Positions 18,096 to 27,629 of a DNA stretch of 64,000 bases are shown here, one piece after another. The position numbers were made by a program, and so were the translations under genes. The stretch covers positions 434,001 to 498,000 of the forward strand of contig CAXXKC010000002.1 in assembly GCA_963674835.2 (NCBI GenBank), written 5' to 3'. Source of the DNA: G963674835 sp963674835 (GTDB lineage Bacteria; Planctomycetota; Planctomycetia; Pirellulales; Thermoguttaceae). The notes below the pieces were generated by a model. The model did not search any database and was not told where the DNA came from. It saw only the letters and a list, made by a program, of their open reading frames with translations. Each line of letters starts with the position of its first letter. The stretch's first letter is position 1.

Positions 18096-20510
18096 CTAGT
18101 TTGGATTCTGACTCACGTGGGTCACGGAAGGCTGGGGCGTTGCTGCGGGCGGAGTCACCCCAGGTGGAGACACTCCAGGCGGAGCCAAACCGCCGGGACC
18201 ACCCTCCTTGATTTCGTGGCGTTTGGTTGGCGGGGTAGGCTGCCAGCAGAACTGCACCTCGAAATCGTAGCGGTTCAGTTCGATTTTGTCGGCCGACGGC
18301 CCAGTTACCAATCCGGAGGCCGTTCCGGAAGGCAGCGGGCGTCCACCGAAGCCTCCCCGTGGCAGCGGGCCGGGTTGTCGCGTCGGTCCACGGACGGGCA
18401 TTCCCGTTTCCGCCGGGTCAGGCGCTTCTTCGATCATGGGAAACGGGTTGGTGATGGTGTACGGATACGGGTTGCTCACGCCAACCAGAAGCGGATAGCC
18501 AATTCCCAAGTCCTTCAGCGAGACTTCTTCGGTACCTTCGCCGTCGGGCGTGGGGAGTTCGACCTTCTTGGAGTGCAGGGCGGCCAGCAGCGTATCGCGG
18601 ATATAGAACGGGCCTTGGACGGCCCCAGATTCGAGTTGGTTGTGATAGTGATACCCCTTGAGGACGAATACCCATCCCGGTCCCGACGGGCCGGGTCTCT
18701 GCGTGCCGAGCGCAGCGCCGCCCGCAGCGCCGGCCAACGCGTTGTTTGCAGTACCCAGATTCCCCGGCAGCCTCGCTGGGGTTCCCAGTGGTTTCGCGAT
18801 CGGCTTGATTGGCGAGGTCGCAACGTTTGCACCCGTAGTCGGCGTGGCTGTTGCAGGTGGCGTGGCCGTAGGAGTGGTGGCGTTTGGCCCAACAGGCTGC
18901 GCACCCGGCGTGGCCGGAGGTGCGTTTTCGTCGGCCGGGGATTGGTAGAACTCGTCCGGCGGATGCGATGTGTACCAGCCACTCAGATCGTCGGACCACT
19001 CACACTGGATGCTCTCGATGTGCAACTGGTTGCGCAGGGCGATGTCTTCGGGCTTGTCCAATTCCTTGTCTGGAGGATCCGTAGGCAGGCACGAATTGAT
19101 CGCCTTGAGGACCTCCAGCCACAGAACGCGCCCCTCAACGTTGCTCACCAAGTGCTCGCCAATCGAGTTGGTGAGATTGAATCCGGCTTTGGCAGACTCA
19201 ACTTCGGACTTCCACTTGTTCGCTTCGGAGGAGGCGGCGTTTGCCGCCGACAGGGCCGAACCGAATACGGAATCGTCGAGTCTGGCCACCGAAAGCGAGT
19301 CGCTGCCAAAGCTGAACGCGAAGGCTGCCAGCAGCAATGCCGCCGCACCGACCGCCCAGGGTTTCTTCTGGCGAATCAGCCGTTCTCGCAGGATTTCGCG
19401 TGGCAGCAGATTTGTCCGGAGCGCCCCGAGGCCGAGTCCCTGGATTGCCAATCCGTAGCAGACGCCGAAGCAGAGCAGATTCTCCTGGAAGGCCGGGGCC
19501 GCCGTGACCTCCGAGCCGCTCATACGTGGAAACGCATCGATCCGCACGACATCCAAGCCCAGACTCTGCGACAGGTATCGCCGCAATCCGGGCAGTTTCA
19601 TGGCATTGCCCAGCGCGAGGATCCGGTCGATCTTCGCCGCCCGGTCGATGCTCGTGAAGTAACCGATGGAACGCTGCACCTCGGTCAACAGGTCGTTGAA
19701 CACGGGCCGCATCGCCTGGAAAACGGCCTTTGGGTCTTCGGCCGCGGTGGCATTTCGTTTCAGGTGCTCGGCCTTTGCGAAGGTGAGCTTCAGGTCCTTC
19801 GTGAGCGCCTTGGTGAAATGGTTGCCGCCGAGGGGAATGCTGCGCTGCCAGACACGGAAGCCGTTGGTGACGACCAAGTCCGTGGCGTCGGTACCGAGCG
19901 AAAGAACGACGGTGGACGGGGGCGGTTCGTCGGGATTGTACTGATCCGGCGGAGGCAGATTTTCGATGAAATCGAAGGCGGCGTAGTTGTAGAGCGCCAG
20001 CGGCGTCAATTGGACGAAATCGACGGGAATATCGGCGGTGGCGAACGGCTGGAGGGCCCGCAGCACCTGATCGCGTTTCATGGCGAACAGGCCGATCTCG
20101 GTTTCGAGCACGAAGCCCTCTTCTTCGGCTCCTCCGCCCATTCGTTGGTAGTCCCAGACGACGTCTTGCAGATCGAAGGGGATCTGCTGTCGCGCCTCGA
20201 AACGGACAATGTCGGGGATCTTCTTCGCCTCGACGGGCGGGAGCTTGACGAAGCGCGCCAGGCCGCTTTGGCCAGAGACCGAAATGGCAACTCGATCACC
20301 CCAAACCGTATTGCGCGAGAGGAATTGCTTCAGCGCCTCCTGAATCAACTCCGCGGGTTCGGCGCCAGGCTGAGTGAGGATCTTGGGGTATTCGATGTAG
20401 TCGAAGGCATCGGCAACGACACGCCCCGGCTCGCTGCCGGCTCGCAATCGCAAGGCCTTCAGAGAGCAGTTGCCAATGTCGATGCCCCAGACGGCCCGGG
20501 TCTTAGCCAT
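18096..20510 (-). CDS. pilM: PilM-type actin-like ATPase fused to a PilN-like membrane part
   Basis: 804 residues against about 350 for a classical PilM. Residues 1-350 are the actin-like domain: phosphate-binding GIDIGNCSLKALRL at 9-22, FVKLPPVEAKKIPDIVRFEA, VVLSLGTDATDLVV (phosphate 2) and LALGNAMKLPGLRRYL (adenosine loop). A membrane helix follows at about 383-402 (GAAALLLAAFAFSFGSD), then a helical stretch and a Pro/Thr-rich region with a C-terminal beta segment, the layout of PilN/PilO. In classical systems PilM binds the cytoplasmic tail of PilN; here they appear to be one chain. The start MAKTRAVWG has GGAGAAGGGAAG just upstream. First gene of a three-gene run. Confidence 0.85.
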   Translation of the reverse strand: MAKTRAVWGIDIGNCSLKALRLRAGSEPGRVVADAFDYIEYPKILTQPGAEPAELIQEALKQFLSRNTVWGDRVAISVSGQSGLARFVKLPPVEAKKIPDIVRFEARQQIPFDLQDVVWDYQRMGGGAEEEGFVLETEIGLFAMKRDQVLRALQPFATADIPVDFVQLTPLALYNYAAFDFIENLPPPDQYNPDEPPPSTVVLSLGTDATDLVVTNGFRVWQRSIPLGGNHFTKALTKDLKLTFAKAEHLKRNATAAEDPKAVFQAMRPVFNDLLTEVQRSIGYFTSIDRAAKIDRILALGNAMKLPGLRRYLSQSLGLDVVRIDAFPRMSGSEVTAAPAFQENLLCFGVCYGLAIQGLGLGALRTNLLPREILRERLIRQKKPWAVGAAALLLAAFAFSFGSDSLSVARLDDSVFGSALSAANAASSEANKWKSEVESAKAGFNLTNSIGEHLVSNVEGRVLWLEVLKAINSCLPTDPPDKELDKPEDIALRNQLHIESIQCEWSDDLSGWYTSHPPDEFYQSPADENAPPATPGAQPVGPNATTPTATPPATATPTTGANVATSPIKPIAKPLGTPARLPGNLGTANNALAGAAGGAALGTQRPGPSGPGWVFVLKGYHYHNQLESGAVQGPFYIRDTLLAALHSKKVELPTPDGEGTEEVSLKDLGIGYPLLVGVSNPYPYTITNPFPMIEEAPDPAETGMPVRGPTRQPGPLPRGGFGGRPLPSGTASGLVTGPSADKIELNRYDFEVQFCWQPTPPTKRHEIKEGGPGGLAPPGVSPPGVTPPAATPQPSVTHVSQNPN

Positions 20511-20901
20511 CGGTTCTTCCCTTCTCCATTCCGGGCGGGGTTTTCAGACGGGACCTCGGCGTACAATGCACCCAGAAACCCCTGGCCGGATGGGGCCAGT
20601 TGAGACATGCACGCAGTATGAGTCGCTTACCTCTCCCCATACCCACTCTATCGTGCCTAGGTCGCCCGTGTCAATTAAATCTCCCCCCGCGGTCCGGGTT
20701 GAACGCTGGCCTTATGACACTCTTATTCTAATCTGTGCTATCAACGGCGCGAATCAGCTATTTCGACAGATCGAGGATTCAAATAGCCACTACGACTGCT
20801 ATGACCCCCCCCTGTCAATCACCACTCTGTGGAGTTATTGTTGCGAACGGTCACGGTCGCGCGTCCCGCTCGACGAATTCTGGGCTGATGACTATCGTGG
20901 A
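20511..20901. other. Divergent control region between pilM and the GH38-like gene
   Basis: No supported gene, although the frame of the GH38-like protein stays open upstream to 20470. A weak plus-strand promoter is possible: TTGAAC (20699-20704), then TATTCT after 19 nt, in a local A/T-rich patch around 20670-20740. The pilM side shows only its ribosome binding site. Confidence 0.35.
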
Positions 20902-23838
20902 ATGAATCTATCGGCCATCCTCTACGTAGAGCAAGCGGCGAACCTCGTTCCGGCCCACCATCGATACCTGCCCACCATGCAGCTTGAAGATCTCGTTGTT
21001 CTGTTGCCATGCTACAGCCTGGAAGATTTGCCCCTGGAATGGGCCCCTGACGAGGCCGAGTCACTTCTTTCGGCGTGGTCGGCCTTGTACCACCCTGCTC
21101 TGCTGGTCGCGGCGGCTCGGACACCGCGTTGGTTCCGCGCCGACGATCCTCCCTCGGATGCCACCGGCAAACTGATCGTAGTGCCGCAATGCTGCGAGTC
21201 GCGTTTGCCAATGTCGTGGCTGGAAAGCGCCGAGTGCTCGGGGGCTTGCATCCTGCGAAATATTGCCGACCGAGCCGACACGGTCGACCGCGCGCTGGCC
21301 TGCGTGGATGCAGACCTTTCGCGATTGGATCCTGCGTTGGCCGAGGATTTCCTCGCGTTGGGCTACTGCAACCTGCTGGTGGAGTTACTGACGCGGCAGT
21401 TACGATACATGAGCAATCTCGATACCGACGCCTTCCAGCGGGACACGCTTGCTGCGGCCGAAAAGGCACTCCAAGGCGACAGCGAGGGCGCTCGCGAGGG
21501 ATTGCGCAGTGTGTTCGATCTGCTCGCCACGGCTCGCGAATACTATTACCCGGTGGAAGCCAACCTTCTTGACGTAACCCTGGTCGTGCCGACGACGGCC
21601 GGTGCGAAGTTGCGGGAAGAGTTGGGCGGCAACGCGCCCGTGAGTCTGCTGCTGTCGGGCGAGACGCTCGACGAGATCGCCCAACAGGAACCCGCTACGC
21701 TCGAGGCAATCCGCGACGCGATTGGCAAGGGCCACGTCACGATTATCGGCGGGGAACATGAGGAGCGCGAGCTACCGTTGATGCCGCTGGAGGCTATCCT
21801 GTCGCAGTTCCAACGGGGTTTTGCCTCGTACGAGCAGCACTTGGGTCAGCGACCAACGATTTACGGCCGTCGACGATTCGGGCTCACGCCAGCGCTGCCC
21901 GGAATTCTCAAAAGTCTGGGGTTTTCGGGAGCCCTACACTTCACTCTCGACGACGGCCGATTTCCCGCCGACAAGCAGAGCAAGATGCGGTGGAAGGGCA
22001 AGGCTCCGGGGACGATTGATGCGCTGGCCCGCGTTCCGATCGACGCGTCGCGTTCGGAGCAGTTCTTCAGGCTGCCCGAAAAGCTGGGCAACACGATGGA
22101 CTTGGACCACGCGGCGACTGTCGTCTTCGCCCATTGGCCGGGCCGCGCGACACCTTGGTATCGAGATCTCCAGCGGATGGGGGAGTATTCGCCGGCGGTG
22201 GGGCAATTCTGCCCGATGGGCGAGTATTTCGAGAATACGCACATGACGGGCACGACGCAGTGCTACTCGCCGGACGAATATCGATCGCCGTATTTGCGTC
22301 AGGCCGTGGCGGCCGGGCAACACGACCCCATTTCGCGTTGGGTGCGCTATCACCGGACCCGGGTTGCCCTCGAAGGTCTGCGGTCGCTGGCCACCTTGAG
22401 CCGTCTTGCCGGCGGCAACGATATGCAGCAGATAGAGCGTCTGTTCTGTGAGGCGGACGATATTCCTGCCAGTGTGCAGGCCGATACGTCGGACTTGGAG
22501 CAGCGCGTTGCGCATCTGGCGGAGGAAGCGGCCAGCCAGTTCGCCGGCACCCTTTGCGGTGCGCGATCGCAGACTTCAGCTCAGAAGGGATATCTTTTGC
22601 TGAACTCCTTGAGCTTTCCGCGGCGCGTGTCGCTGGACGTTTCGGAGCTTTCGCGGCCCGCGGCCAGTGAGGGAGCCGTATGGCGCTGCGTGGAGATTGA
22701 TGGGCGGAAAGAGGCGATCGTGGATGTGCCGCCGATGGGTTTTGCGTGGGTCGACGATACGGCGGAAGCGGCCCCTGCGCCCAAGCCATCCGTCTGGCGA
22801 CGAAAGAGCAAGAAGCCCGAGCCGCCCCTGGCAGAACCCTACGTGTTGCGGAACGACTATTTCGTGGCAACGATCGATCCGACGACGGGAGGAATTCGCT
22901 CGATCTGCCTGCACAACACCCGCGGGAATCGGGTGGCCCAGCAGTTAGCCATGCGCATCCCCGCCGCCAACAAGCCGAAAAACGCTTGGGGCGAAGAGGA
23001 CACAGAGTTGGACTACACAATCATGGCGGCCGACGAGATCAACGTGAGTGCCGATCCGCTGACAGGCCGGATGGAGATCCGCGGCAGGCTGATGGACCGG
23101 GGTGGACAGGCGGTCGCCCGATTCGTCGAAAATCTGGCGGTGAGGCGGGGCAGCCGCGTGCTGGAGATGGACATCGAGTTGGACGTCGATCGCCAACCTG
23201 AGGGGAACCCTTGGAACTCGTACTACGCCGTCCGTTTTGCCTGGGGCAACGCGGTGATCGACATGTGCCGTAGCGTCCACGGTACGACTCAGCCGACCGA
23301 GGCGGTTCTGATGGAGGCACCCCAGTTCATCAGTCTGCTGTCGGGCGGTACGAATCGGACCACGATCCTGACAGGCGGTCTGCCGTATCACCGCTGCTTT
23401 GCGCCGAAGAAACTGGACACTCTGTTGATCGTGAAGGGCGAAACAGCCCGCCGGTTCCGCATGGGGATCGGGGTGGATGTGAAATACCCCGTGCCGGCAG
23501 CACTGGATTTCGTCGCCGAGCCGATGGCGGTGAAGAGGGATCACCCCCCTGTCGGCTCAACAGGCTGGCTGTTGCACCTGGACGCCCGGAATGTAATCAC
23601 CACGGATTGCGAGCCCCTGATTTCCGAAGGCGCTGTGGTCGGATATCGAGCGAGGCTACTGGAGACCGAGGGCCGGGCGACGGAGGTCGGCCTTCGCTCG
23701 TTTCGGCCTGTGGCGTCGGCACAACGACGGGAGCTCGATGGCCGAGAGTCGACAGTGTTGCCGGTTGCCGATGACCGCGTCACAATAGGCATCGGCGCGT
23801 ACGAGTGGGTTTCGATGGAAGCCCGCTTCCAAACCTGA
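20902..23838 (+). CDS. Large cytoplasmic GH38/GH57-like protein, function unassigned
   Basis: 978 residues from the chosen ATG, which fits the first strand (MNLSAILYVEQAANLVP); no signal peptide. The middle (about 230-450) has the look of the GH38/GH57 beta/alpha barrel: GHVTIIGGEHEERELPLMPLE, then GRRRFGLTPALPGILKSLGFSG, comparable to the barrel segment of alpha-mannosidases where W-x-x-D-x-FG is followed by a target-selection helix. The C-terminal third (about 640-970) is a beta-sandwich with YFVATIDPTTGGI, as in GH38 C-terminal domains. The catalytic Asp cannot be assigned with confidence. It stands 76 nt before cmk and could be co-transcribed with it. A role in cytoplasmic glycan turnover is an inference. 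Confidence 0.6.
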   Translation: MNLSAILYVEQAANLVPAHHRYLPTMQLEDLVVLLPCYSLEDLPLEWAPDEAESLLSAWSALYHPALLVAAARTPRWFRADDPPSDATGKLIVVPQCCESRLPMSWLESAECSGACILRNIADRADTVDRALACVDADLSRLDPALAEDFLALGYCNLLVELLTRQLRYMSNLDTDAFQRDTLAAAEKALQGDSEGAREGLRSVFDLLATAREYYYPVEANLLDVTLVVPTTAGAKLREELGGNAPVSLLLSGETLDEIAQQEPATLEAIRDAIGKGHVTIIGGEHEERELPLMPLEAILSQFQRGFASYEQHLGQRPTIYGRRRFGLTPALPGILKSLGFSGALHFTLDDGRFPADKQSKMRWKGKAPGTIDALARVPIDASRSEQFFRLPEKLGNTMDLDHAATVVFAHWPGRATPWYRDLQRMGEYSPAVGQFCPMGEYFENTHMTGTTQCYSPDEYRSPYLRQAVAAGQHDPISRWVRYHRTRVALEGLRSLATLSRLAGGNDMQQIERLFCEADDIPASVQADTSDLEQRVAHLAEEAASQFAGTLCGARSQTSAQKGYLLLNSLSFPRRVSLDVSELSRPAASEGAVWRCVEIDGRKEAIVDVPPMGFAWVDDTAEAAPAPKPSVWRRKSKKPEPPLAEPYVLRNDYFVATIDPTTGGIRSICLHNTRGNRVAQQLAMRIPAANKPKNAWGEEDTELDYTIMAADEINVSADPLTGRMEIRGRLMDRGGQAVARFVENLAVRRGSRVLEMDIELDVDRQPEGNPWNSYYAVRFAWGNAVIDMCRSVHGTTQPTEAVLMEAPQFISLLSGGTNRTTILTGGLPYHRCFAPKKLDTLLIVKGETARRFRMGIGVDVKYPVPAALDFVAEPMAVKRDHPPVGSTGWLLHLDARNVITTDCEPLISEGAVVGYRARLLETEGRATEVGLRSFRPVASAQRRELDGRESTVLPVADDRVTIGIGAYEWVSMEARFQT

Positions 23839-23914
23839 TCGTGCGGGTGCTGGTACCTTTGGCGTCGGTAGACACGCCGAAGTCGCCCCTGTGCCCGGAG
23901 AATGCTTCCCGCTT

Positions 23915-24577
23915 ATGATCATCACGATTGACGGCCCCGCCGGAGCGGGAAAAAGCACCATCGCTCGAATCCTGGCCGGGCGGTTGGGTTACCGGTTCCT
24001 CGACACGGGTGCGATGTATCGCGCAGTGGCCCTGGCGGGAATGCAGCGCGGGGTGGACTGGCAAGATCCCAAACCGTTGGCCGCGCTGGCGCGGCAGCTT
24101 TCGATGCAGCTTGTGGACGACCGTGTCCTGGTCGATGGTGAGGACGTCACGGAGACGATCCGTTCATCGGAAGTGACGGCTGTAACGCGATTTGCGGCCG
24201 ACAACCCTCAAGTTCGGCAACATCTGGTTGAGTTGCAGCGACTGCTGGCCGCCCAGGGAAACGTGGTCACCGAAGGCCGCGACCAAGGTACGGCGGTATT
24301 CCCCAATGCGGAGTGCAAGATCTTTCTGACGGCTAGCGCCGAGCAGCGGGCACGGCGTCGCGTGGGCGATCTGATCGCTCAAGGTGAATCGAGAAGCCTT
24401 GAGGAGGTGCTGGCAGATATCAACCGACGCGATGCGCAAGACGCGTGTCGGCCTGTCGGGCCCTTGCGCCGCGCGCCGGACGCGATCGAAGTGTCGACTG
24501 ACGACCTGAGCGTGGAGGAAGTCGTCCAACGGATCGAGCAGCTTGTCGAACAGTGCCGAAACCGGGCCGGTGGGTAG
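23915..24577 (+). CDS. cmk: Cytidylate kinase
   Basis: Phosphorylates CMP and dCMP using ATP, in nucleotide salvage. 220 residues, the normal length. The P-loop GPAGAGKST is at about 6-14, followed by FLDTGAMYRAVAL, the CMP-binding segment; then EGRDQGTAVFPNAECKIFL (usually DGRDxGTxVFP, here Glu for the first Asp) and the lid-type segment RARRRVGDL. The C terminus has RRDAQDACRPVGPLRRA, matching the RDxxDSxRxxxPL signature with Ser replaced by Ala-Cys. The start ATG at 23915 is placed directly before the P-loop strand; a GGAGA lies 13 nt upstream. It is followed by plsC and rpsA, an order seen in other bacteria. Confidence 0.95.
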   Translation: MIITIDGPAGAGKSTIARILAGRLGYRFLDTGAMYRAVALAGMQRGVDWQDPKPLAALARQLSMQLVDDRVLVDGEDVTETIRSSEVTAVTRFAADNPQVRQHLVELQRLLAAQGNVVTEGRDQGTAVFPNAECKIFLTASAEQRARRRVGDLIAQGESRSLEEVLADINRRDAQDACRPVGPLRRAPDAIEVSTDDLSVEEVVQRIEQLVEQCRNRAGG

Positions 24578-24658
24578 AGATTCCGGCGGCGGAGAGGATT
24601 GTATGCTGCGGGAGTCAGGTAGTATCGGCTGGTTTGGTAACTATGGAAAGGACATAGG

Positions 24659-25414
24659 GTGCACGAACCCGTGACTGAGCAACCTGACCGCCGTGTTCGC
24701 ATTAGCGTGGGAGATCTGGGGCCCGACTCCAGTTGGTTGAGGCGCGCTTGGTACGATTCGTGCAAGGTCGTGGTCCGGTCGGCGCTTGTCGTGACGGTTC
24801 GCATTCGGTACACGGGCGTCGAGAACATCCCACGGCAGGGAGGGCTGTTGGTGGTTTGCAACCATCAGAGCCATCTGGATCCGCCGCTGATCGGGGCGGG
24901 CATCCCCCGACGTCTCAGTTACTTGGCTCGGGAATCGCTCTTTGAGTTCGCCCCCCTTGCCTGGCTCATGCGGTCACTGAACGGCATTCCGATCGACCGT
25001 GAAGGTGGTGGGATGGCTGGGATGAAGGAGACCTTGCGGCGGTTGAAACGCGGCGAGGGCGTCGTCATCTTCCCGGAAGGGACGCGGAGCACCGACGGAG
25101 AGATGGGGGAGTTTCGCCAAGGATTTGCCATGCTGGCGGTTCGTGCCAAAGCGGCGATTGTGCCAACGACGATCGAAGGAGCCTTTGACGCTTGGCCGCG
25201 ATCGCGCAACTTTCCCCGCCCGCGGACTATTCACGTCCACTACGGCCAGCCTTTGTGTGCGGATGAGTTGGCCGGGCAGACCGAGGCCGAGTTGGTTGCC
25301 GAGATTCAGCGGCGGGTGCAAGCGGGGCTGGACCTGCTTCGGAGCCGCCCGGTCTTCGCCCATCGTCGAGGACAGTCTTGCACCCACATGGGTGGTCCTT
25401 CGATGCGATTGTGA
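24659..25414 (+). CDS. plsC: 1-acyl-sn-glycerol-3-phosphate acyltransferase
   Basis: Adds the second acyl chain to lysophosphatidic acid at the inner membrane, giving phosphatidic acid. 251 residues. The catalytic HX4D motif is in CNHQSHLDPP, the glycerol-3-phosphate-binding motif is FPEGTRS, and VPTTIEGAFDAWP matches block IV. A hydrophobic stretch near 35-50 fits a membrane association. The start is GTG at 24659 with GGAAAGGA six nt upstream. It begins 81 nt after cmk. Its stop codon lies inside the -35 hexamer of the rpsA promoter. Confidence 0.95.
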   Translation: MHEPVTEQPDRRVRISVGDLGPDSSWLRRAWYDSCKVVVRSALVVTVRIRYTGVENIPRQGGLLVVCNHQSHLDPPLIGAGIPRRLSYLARESLFEFAPLAWLMRSLNGIPIDREGGGMAGMKETLRRLKRGEGVVIFPEGTRSTDGEMGEFRQGFAMLAVRAKAAIVPTTIEGAFDAWPRSRNFPRPRTIHVHYGQPLCADELAGQTEAELVAEIQRRVQAGLDLLRSRPVFAHRRGQSCTHMGGPSMRL

Positions 25415-25437
25415 ATCGTTTTGGGGTTTGCTATATT
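25409..25437 (+). promoter_or_regulatory. rpsA promoter TTGTGA-17-TATATT
   Basis: The -35 TTGTGA (25409-25414) is 17 nt from TATATT (25432-25437), together eight to nine of twelve consensus positions. The -35 contains the last bases of plsC including its stop codon. The rpsA ATG is about 155 nt downstream, leaving a leader where S1 autoregulation, known in E. coli, could act. Confidence 0.65.
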
Positions 25438-25598
25438 CATAGTTTCCCTGCATGCCTTCCGGTAGCTCTCCGTGGTGGGAGCGGAGGCGAGCGAGATGGG
25501 TCTCTAACAACCTCTTGGCGATCGCGTTGGAGCGGGGTGGCTGCCACGGCAGTCGATCTTGGTCGTTCGCATCGCCTCCACAAAACCCAGAAATTGTT

Positions 25599-27425
25599 AT
25601 GGTCAATCGCAACCTGATTCGAGGACTGGATCTTAACGACGACGAATTTGAACAAGAACTGGCGGCGGCGATGGAAGGCGCGCCGACCGAAGAGATCGAT
25701 TGGGGGACTGAAGACGTCGCCGTCAATCAGATCGTCGAGGGTCGCGTCATCCGCGTAGAGGGCGATTTCGTCCTCGTCGACGTCGGGTACAAGAGTGAGG
25801 GCATGATTCTCCGCAGTGAATGGGAGGAGAACGAAGAGGCCCCCGAGCCGGGCGACCGCATCAAGGTGCTCATCGAGGACATTGAAGACGTCGCCGGGAT
25901 GGCCGACGACACGCGCGGGATGATCGCCCTGAGCAAGCGCAAGGCGGAGAAGATCGAGGCCTGGAAGAAGGTCATGGAGTCGGTCCACGAAGGCGACGTG
26001 GTGACCGGCATCGTGACGCGAAAGATCAAGGGCGGCTTGCTGGTCGATATCAACGGCGTGAACGTATTCTTGCCGGCCAGCCAAGTGGACATCCGCCGGC
26101 CCTCGGACATCGGGGATTACATCGGCCGAACGATCCAGTGTACGGTATTGAAGATCGACGAAGCGCGGCGAAACATCGTCGTCAGCCGCCGCGCGTTGAT
26201 CGAAGCGGAGCGGGCCGAAAAGAAGTCGCAGTTGCTCAGCCAGCTCGAGGTGGGCCAACGGCGCAAGGGCGTGGTGAAGAATATCGCCGAGTTCGGCGCG
26301 TTTGTCGATCTGGGCGGCATCGACGGCCTGCTGCACATCACCGACATGAGTTGGGGACGGATCAGCCATCCGTCCGAGATGGTCTCGATCGATCAGGAGA
26401 TCGAGGTACAGATTCTCCATATCGACCACGAGAAGGAGAAGATTGCCCTGGGGCTGAAGCAGAAGACCGCCAGCCCGTGGGAAGACGTGGAGGAGAAGTA
26501 CCCGGTGGGCAGCCGCATCCGCGGCACGGTCGTGAATGTGATGAGCTACGGGGCGTTCGTGAAGCTCGAGGAGGGCATCGAGGGGCTGGTACACATCAGC
26601 GAGATGTCGTGGACCAAGCGCGTGAGCCATCCGAGCGAACTCGTGCAGATCGACGACGAGATCGAGGTCGTGGTCCTGGGGATCAACAAGGAGAAGCAGG
26701 AGATCTCGCTGGGTATCAAGCAGACCCAGGAGAACCCGTGGGACAAGGTGGCCGATCGGTATCCGCCGGGCAGCGCCGTGAAGGGAACGGTACGCAACCT
26801 GACCAATTACGGTGCGTTCATCGAGATCGAAGAGGGGATCGACGGTCTGTTGCACGTAAGCGACATGTCGTGGACCCGCAAGATCAGCCATCCAAACGAG
26901 ATGGTCGACAAGGGCCAGGAGATCGAGTGCCGCGTGCTGTCGGTCGATCAGGATCGCCGCCGGATCGCGTTGGGCCTGAAGCAGCTCGGCGAGGATCCCT
27001 GGGCTCACGACATCCCGGGCAAATACGCGCCGGGTCAGCTCGTGACGGGCACGGTGACCAAGATTACGAACTTCGGCGTGTTCGTCGGTCTGGAAAACGG
27101 CCTGGAGGGCCTGCTGCACATCTCCGAGCTGGCCGACCACAAGGTGGAGAACCCCGAGGATGTCGTCAAGGTAGGCGAGCAGATCGAGGTGAAGATTCTC
27201 CGCGTGGATCCGGACGAGCGGAAGATCGGCCTGTCGCGCAAGCGCGTCGAGTGGGCCGAGGAAGCGGAGGCCGAGGCGGCCGAAAAAGAGGCGCCTGCGG
27301 CTCCCGTGTCGTCGATTCCGGCTCAGGAGCTTAAGGGTGGAGTGGGCAGCAGCAGCGGTCCGCTGATCCAGCCGATGCACCACTCGGAAGAATCGGATTC
27401 GGAAGCAACCTCGGAAGACGGCTGA
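25599..27425 (+). CDS. rpsA: 30S ribosomal protein S1 with six S1 domains
   Basis: Binds mRNA on the small subunit and promotes initiation. 608 residues, close to the 557 of E. coli plus a variable acidic tail. Six S1 OB-fold repeats follow one another from about 45 to 555; repeats 3-6 are strong, each with a GAFV-x-L/I and GLLHIS-type core (SYGAFVKLEEGIEGLVHIS, NYGAFIEIEEGIDGLLHVS). The C-terminal tail is Glu/Ala-rich. The ATG at 25599 (MVNRNLIRG) fits the family; a frame extending up to 25452 would add an unlikely Arg/Trp-rich leader. A terminator follows. A long open frame on the opposite strand is a by-product of codon bias. Confidence 0.97.
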   Translation: MVNRNLIRGLDLNDDEFEQELAAAMEGAPTEEIDWGTEDVAVNQIVEGRVIRVEGDFVLVDVGYKSEGMILRSEWEENEEAPEPGDRIKVLIEDIEDVAGMADDTRGMIALSKRKAEKIEAWKKVMESVHEGDVVTGIVTRKIKGGLLVDINGVNVFLPASQVDIRRPSDIGDYIGRTIQCTVLKIDEARRNIVVSRRALIEAERAEKKSQLLSQLEVGQRRKGVVKNIAEFGAFVDLGGIDGLLHITDMSWGRISHPSEMVSIDQEIEVQILHIDHEKEKIALGLKQKTASPWEDVEEKYPVGSRIRGTVVNVMSYGAFVKLEEGIEGLVHISEMSWTKRVSHPSELVQIDDEIEVVVLGINKEKQEISLGIKQTQENPWDKVADRYPPGSAVKGTVRNLTNYGAFIEIEEGIDGLLHVSDMSWTRKISHPNEMVDKGQEIECRVLSVDQDRRRIALGLKQLGEDPWAHDIPGKYAPGQLVTGTVTKITNFGVFVGLENGLEGLLHISELADHKVENPEDVVKVGEQIEVKILRVDPDERKIGLSRKRVEWAEEAEAEAAEKEAPAAPVSSIPAQELKGGVGSSSGPLIQPMHHSEESDSEATSEDG

Positions 27426-27463
27426 GAATGCCGGTCAGCGGGTTGCCTATGAGGGGTCATTTC

Positions 27464-27497
27464 CGGCCCCGCTGGAGTCTCCGGCGGGGCCGTTTCT
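27464..27497 (+). terminator. Intrinsic terminator of rpsA
   Basis: Nine-bp arms cggccccgc and gcggggccg around an 11-nt loop, followed directly by a T-rich run (tttcttt), 38 nt after the rpsA stop. Confidence 0.85.
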
Positions 27498-27629
27498 TTC
27501 GGTACATCCGGCAGCTCACCTACATTCGGCCCACCTTGTCGCAGACGTGCTTGGTTGCAGAAAGCCTAGCTGGTCCGTCGATAGAGGTGTTGGATTTGCT
27601 TGCCGTAATCCCTGCCCACATCGACGCCA

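Noticed and set aside
18087..20603. 838-codon frame antisense to pilM, and similar long frames opposite the neighbouring pilus genes
   Set aside because: Translations lack domains and the coding strand carries clear PilM motifs.
20470..20901. N-terminal extension of the GH38-like protein
   Set aside because: Overlaps the pilM start, has no homology-like content, and the chosen ATG sits right before the first strand.
25437..27383. 648-codon frame antisense to rpsA
   Set aside because: Runs opposite strongly conserved S1 repeats; its apparent repeats simply mirror them. Typical of high-GC codon bias.
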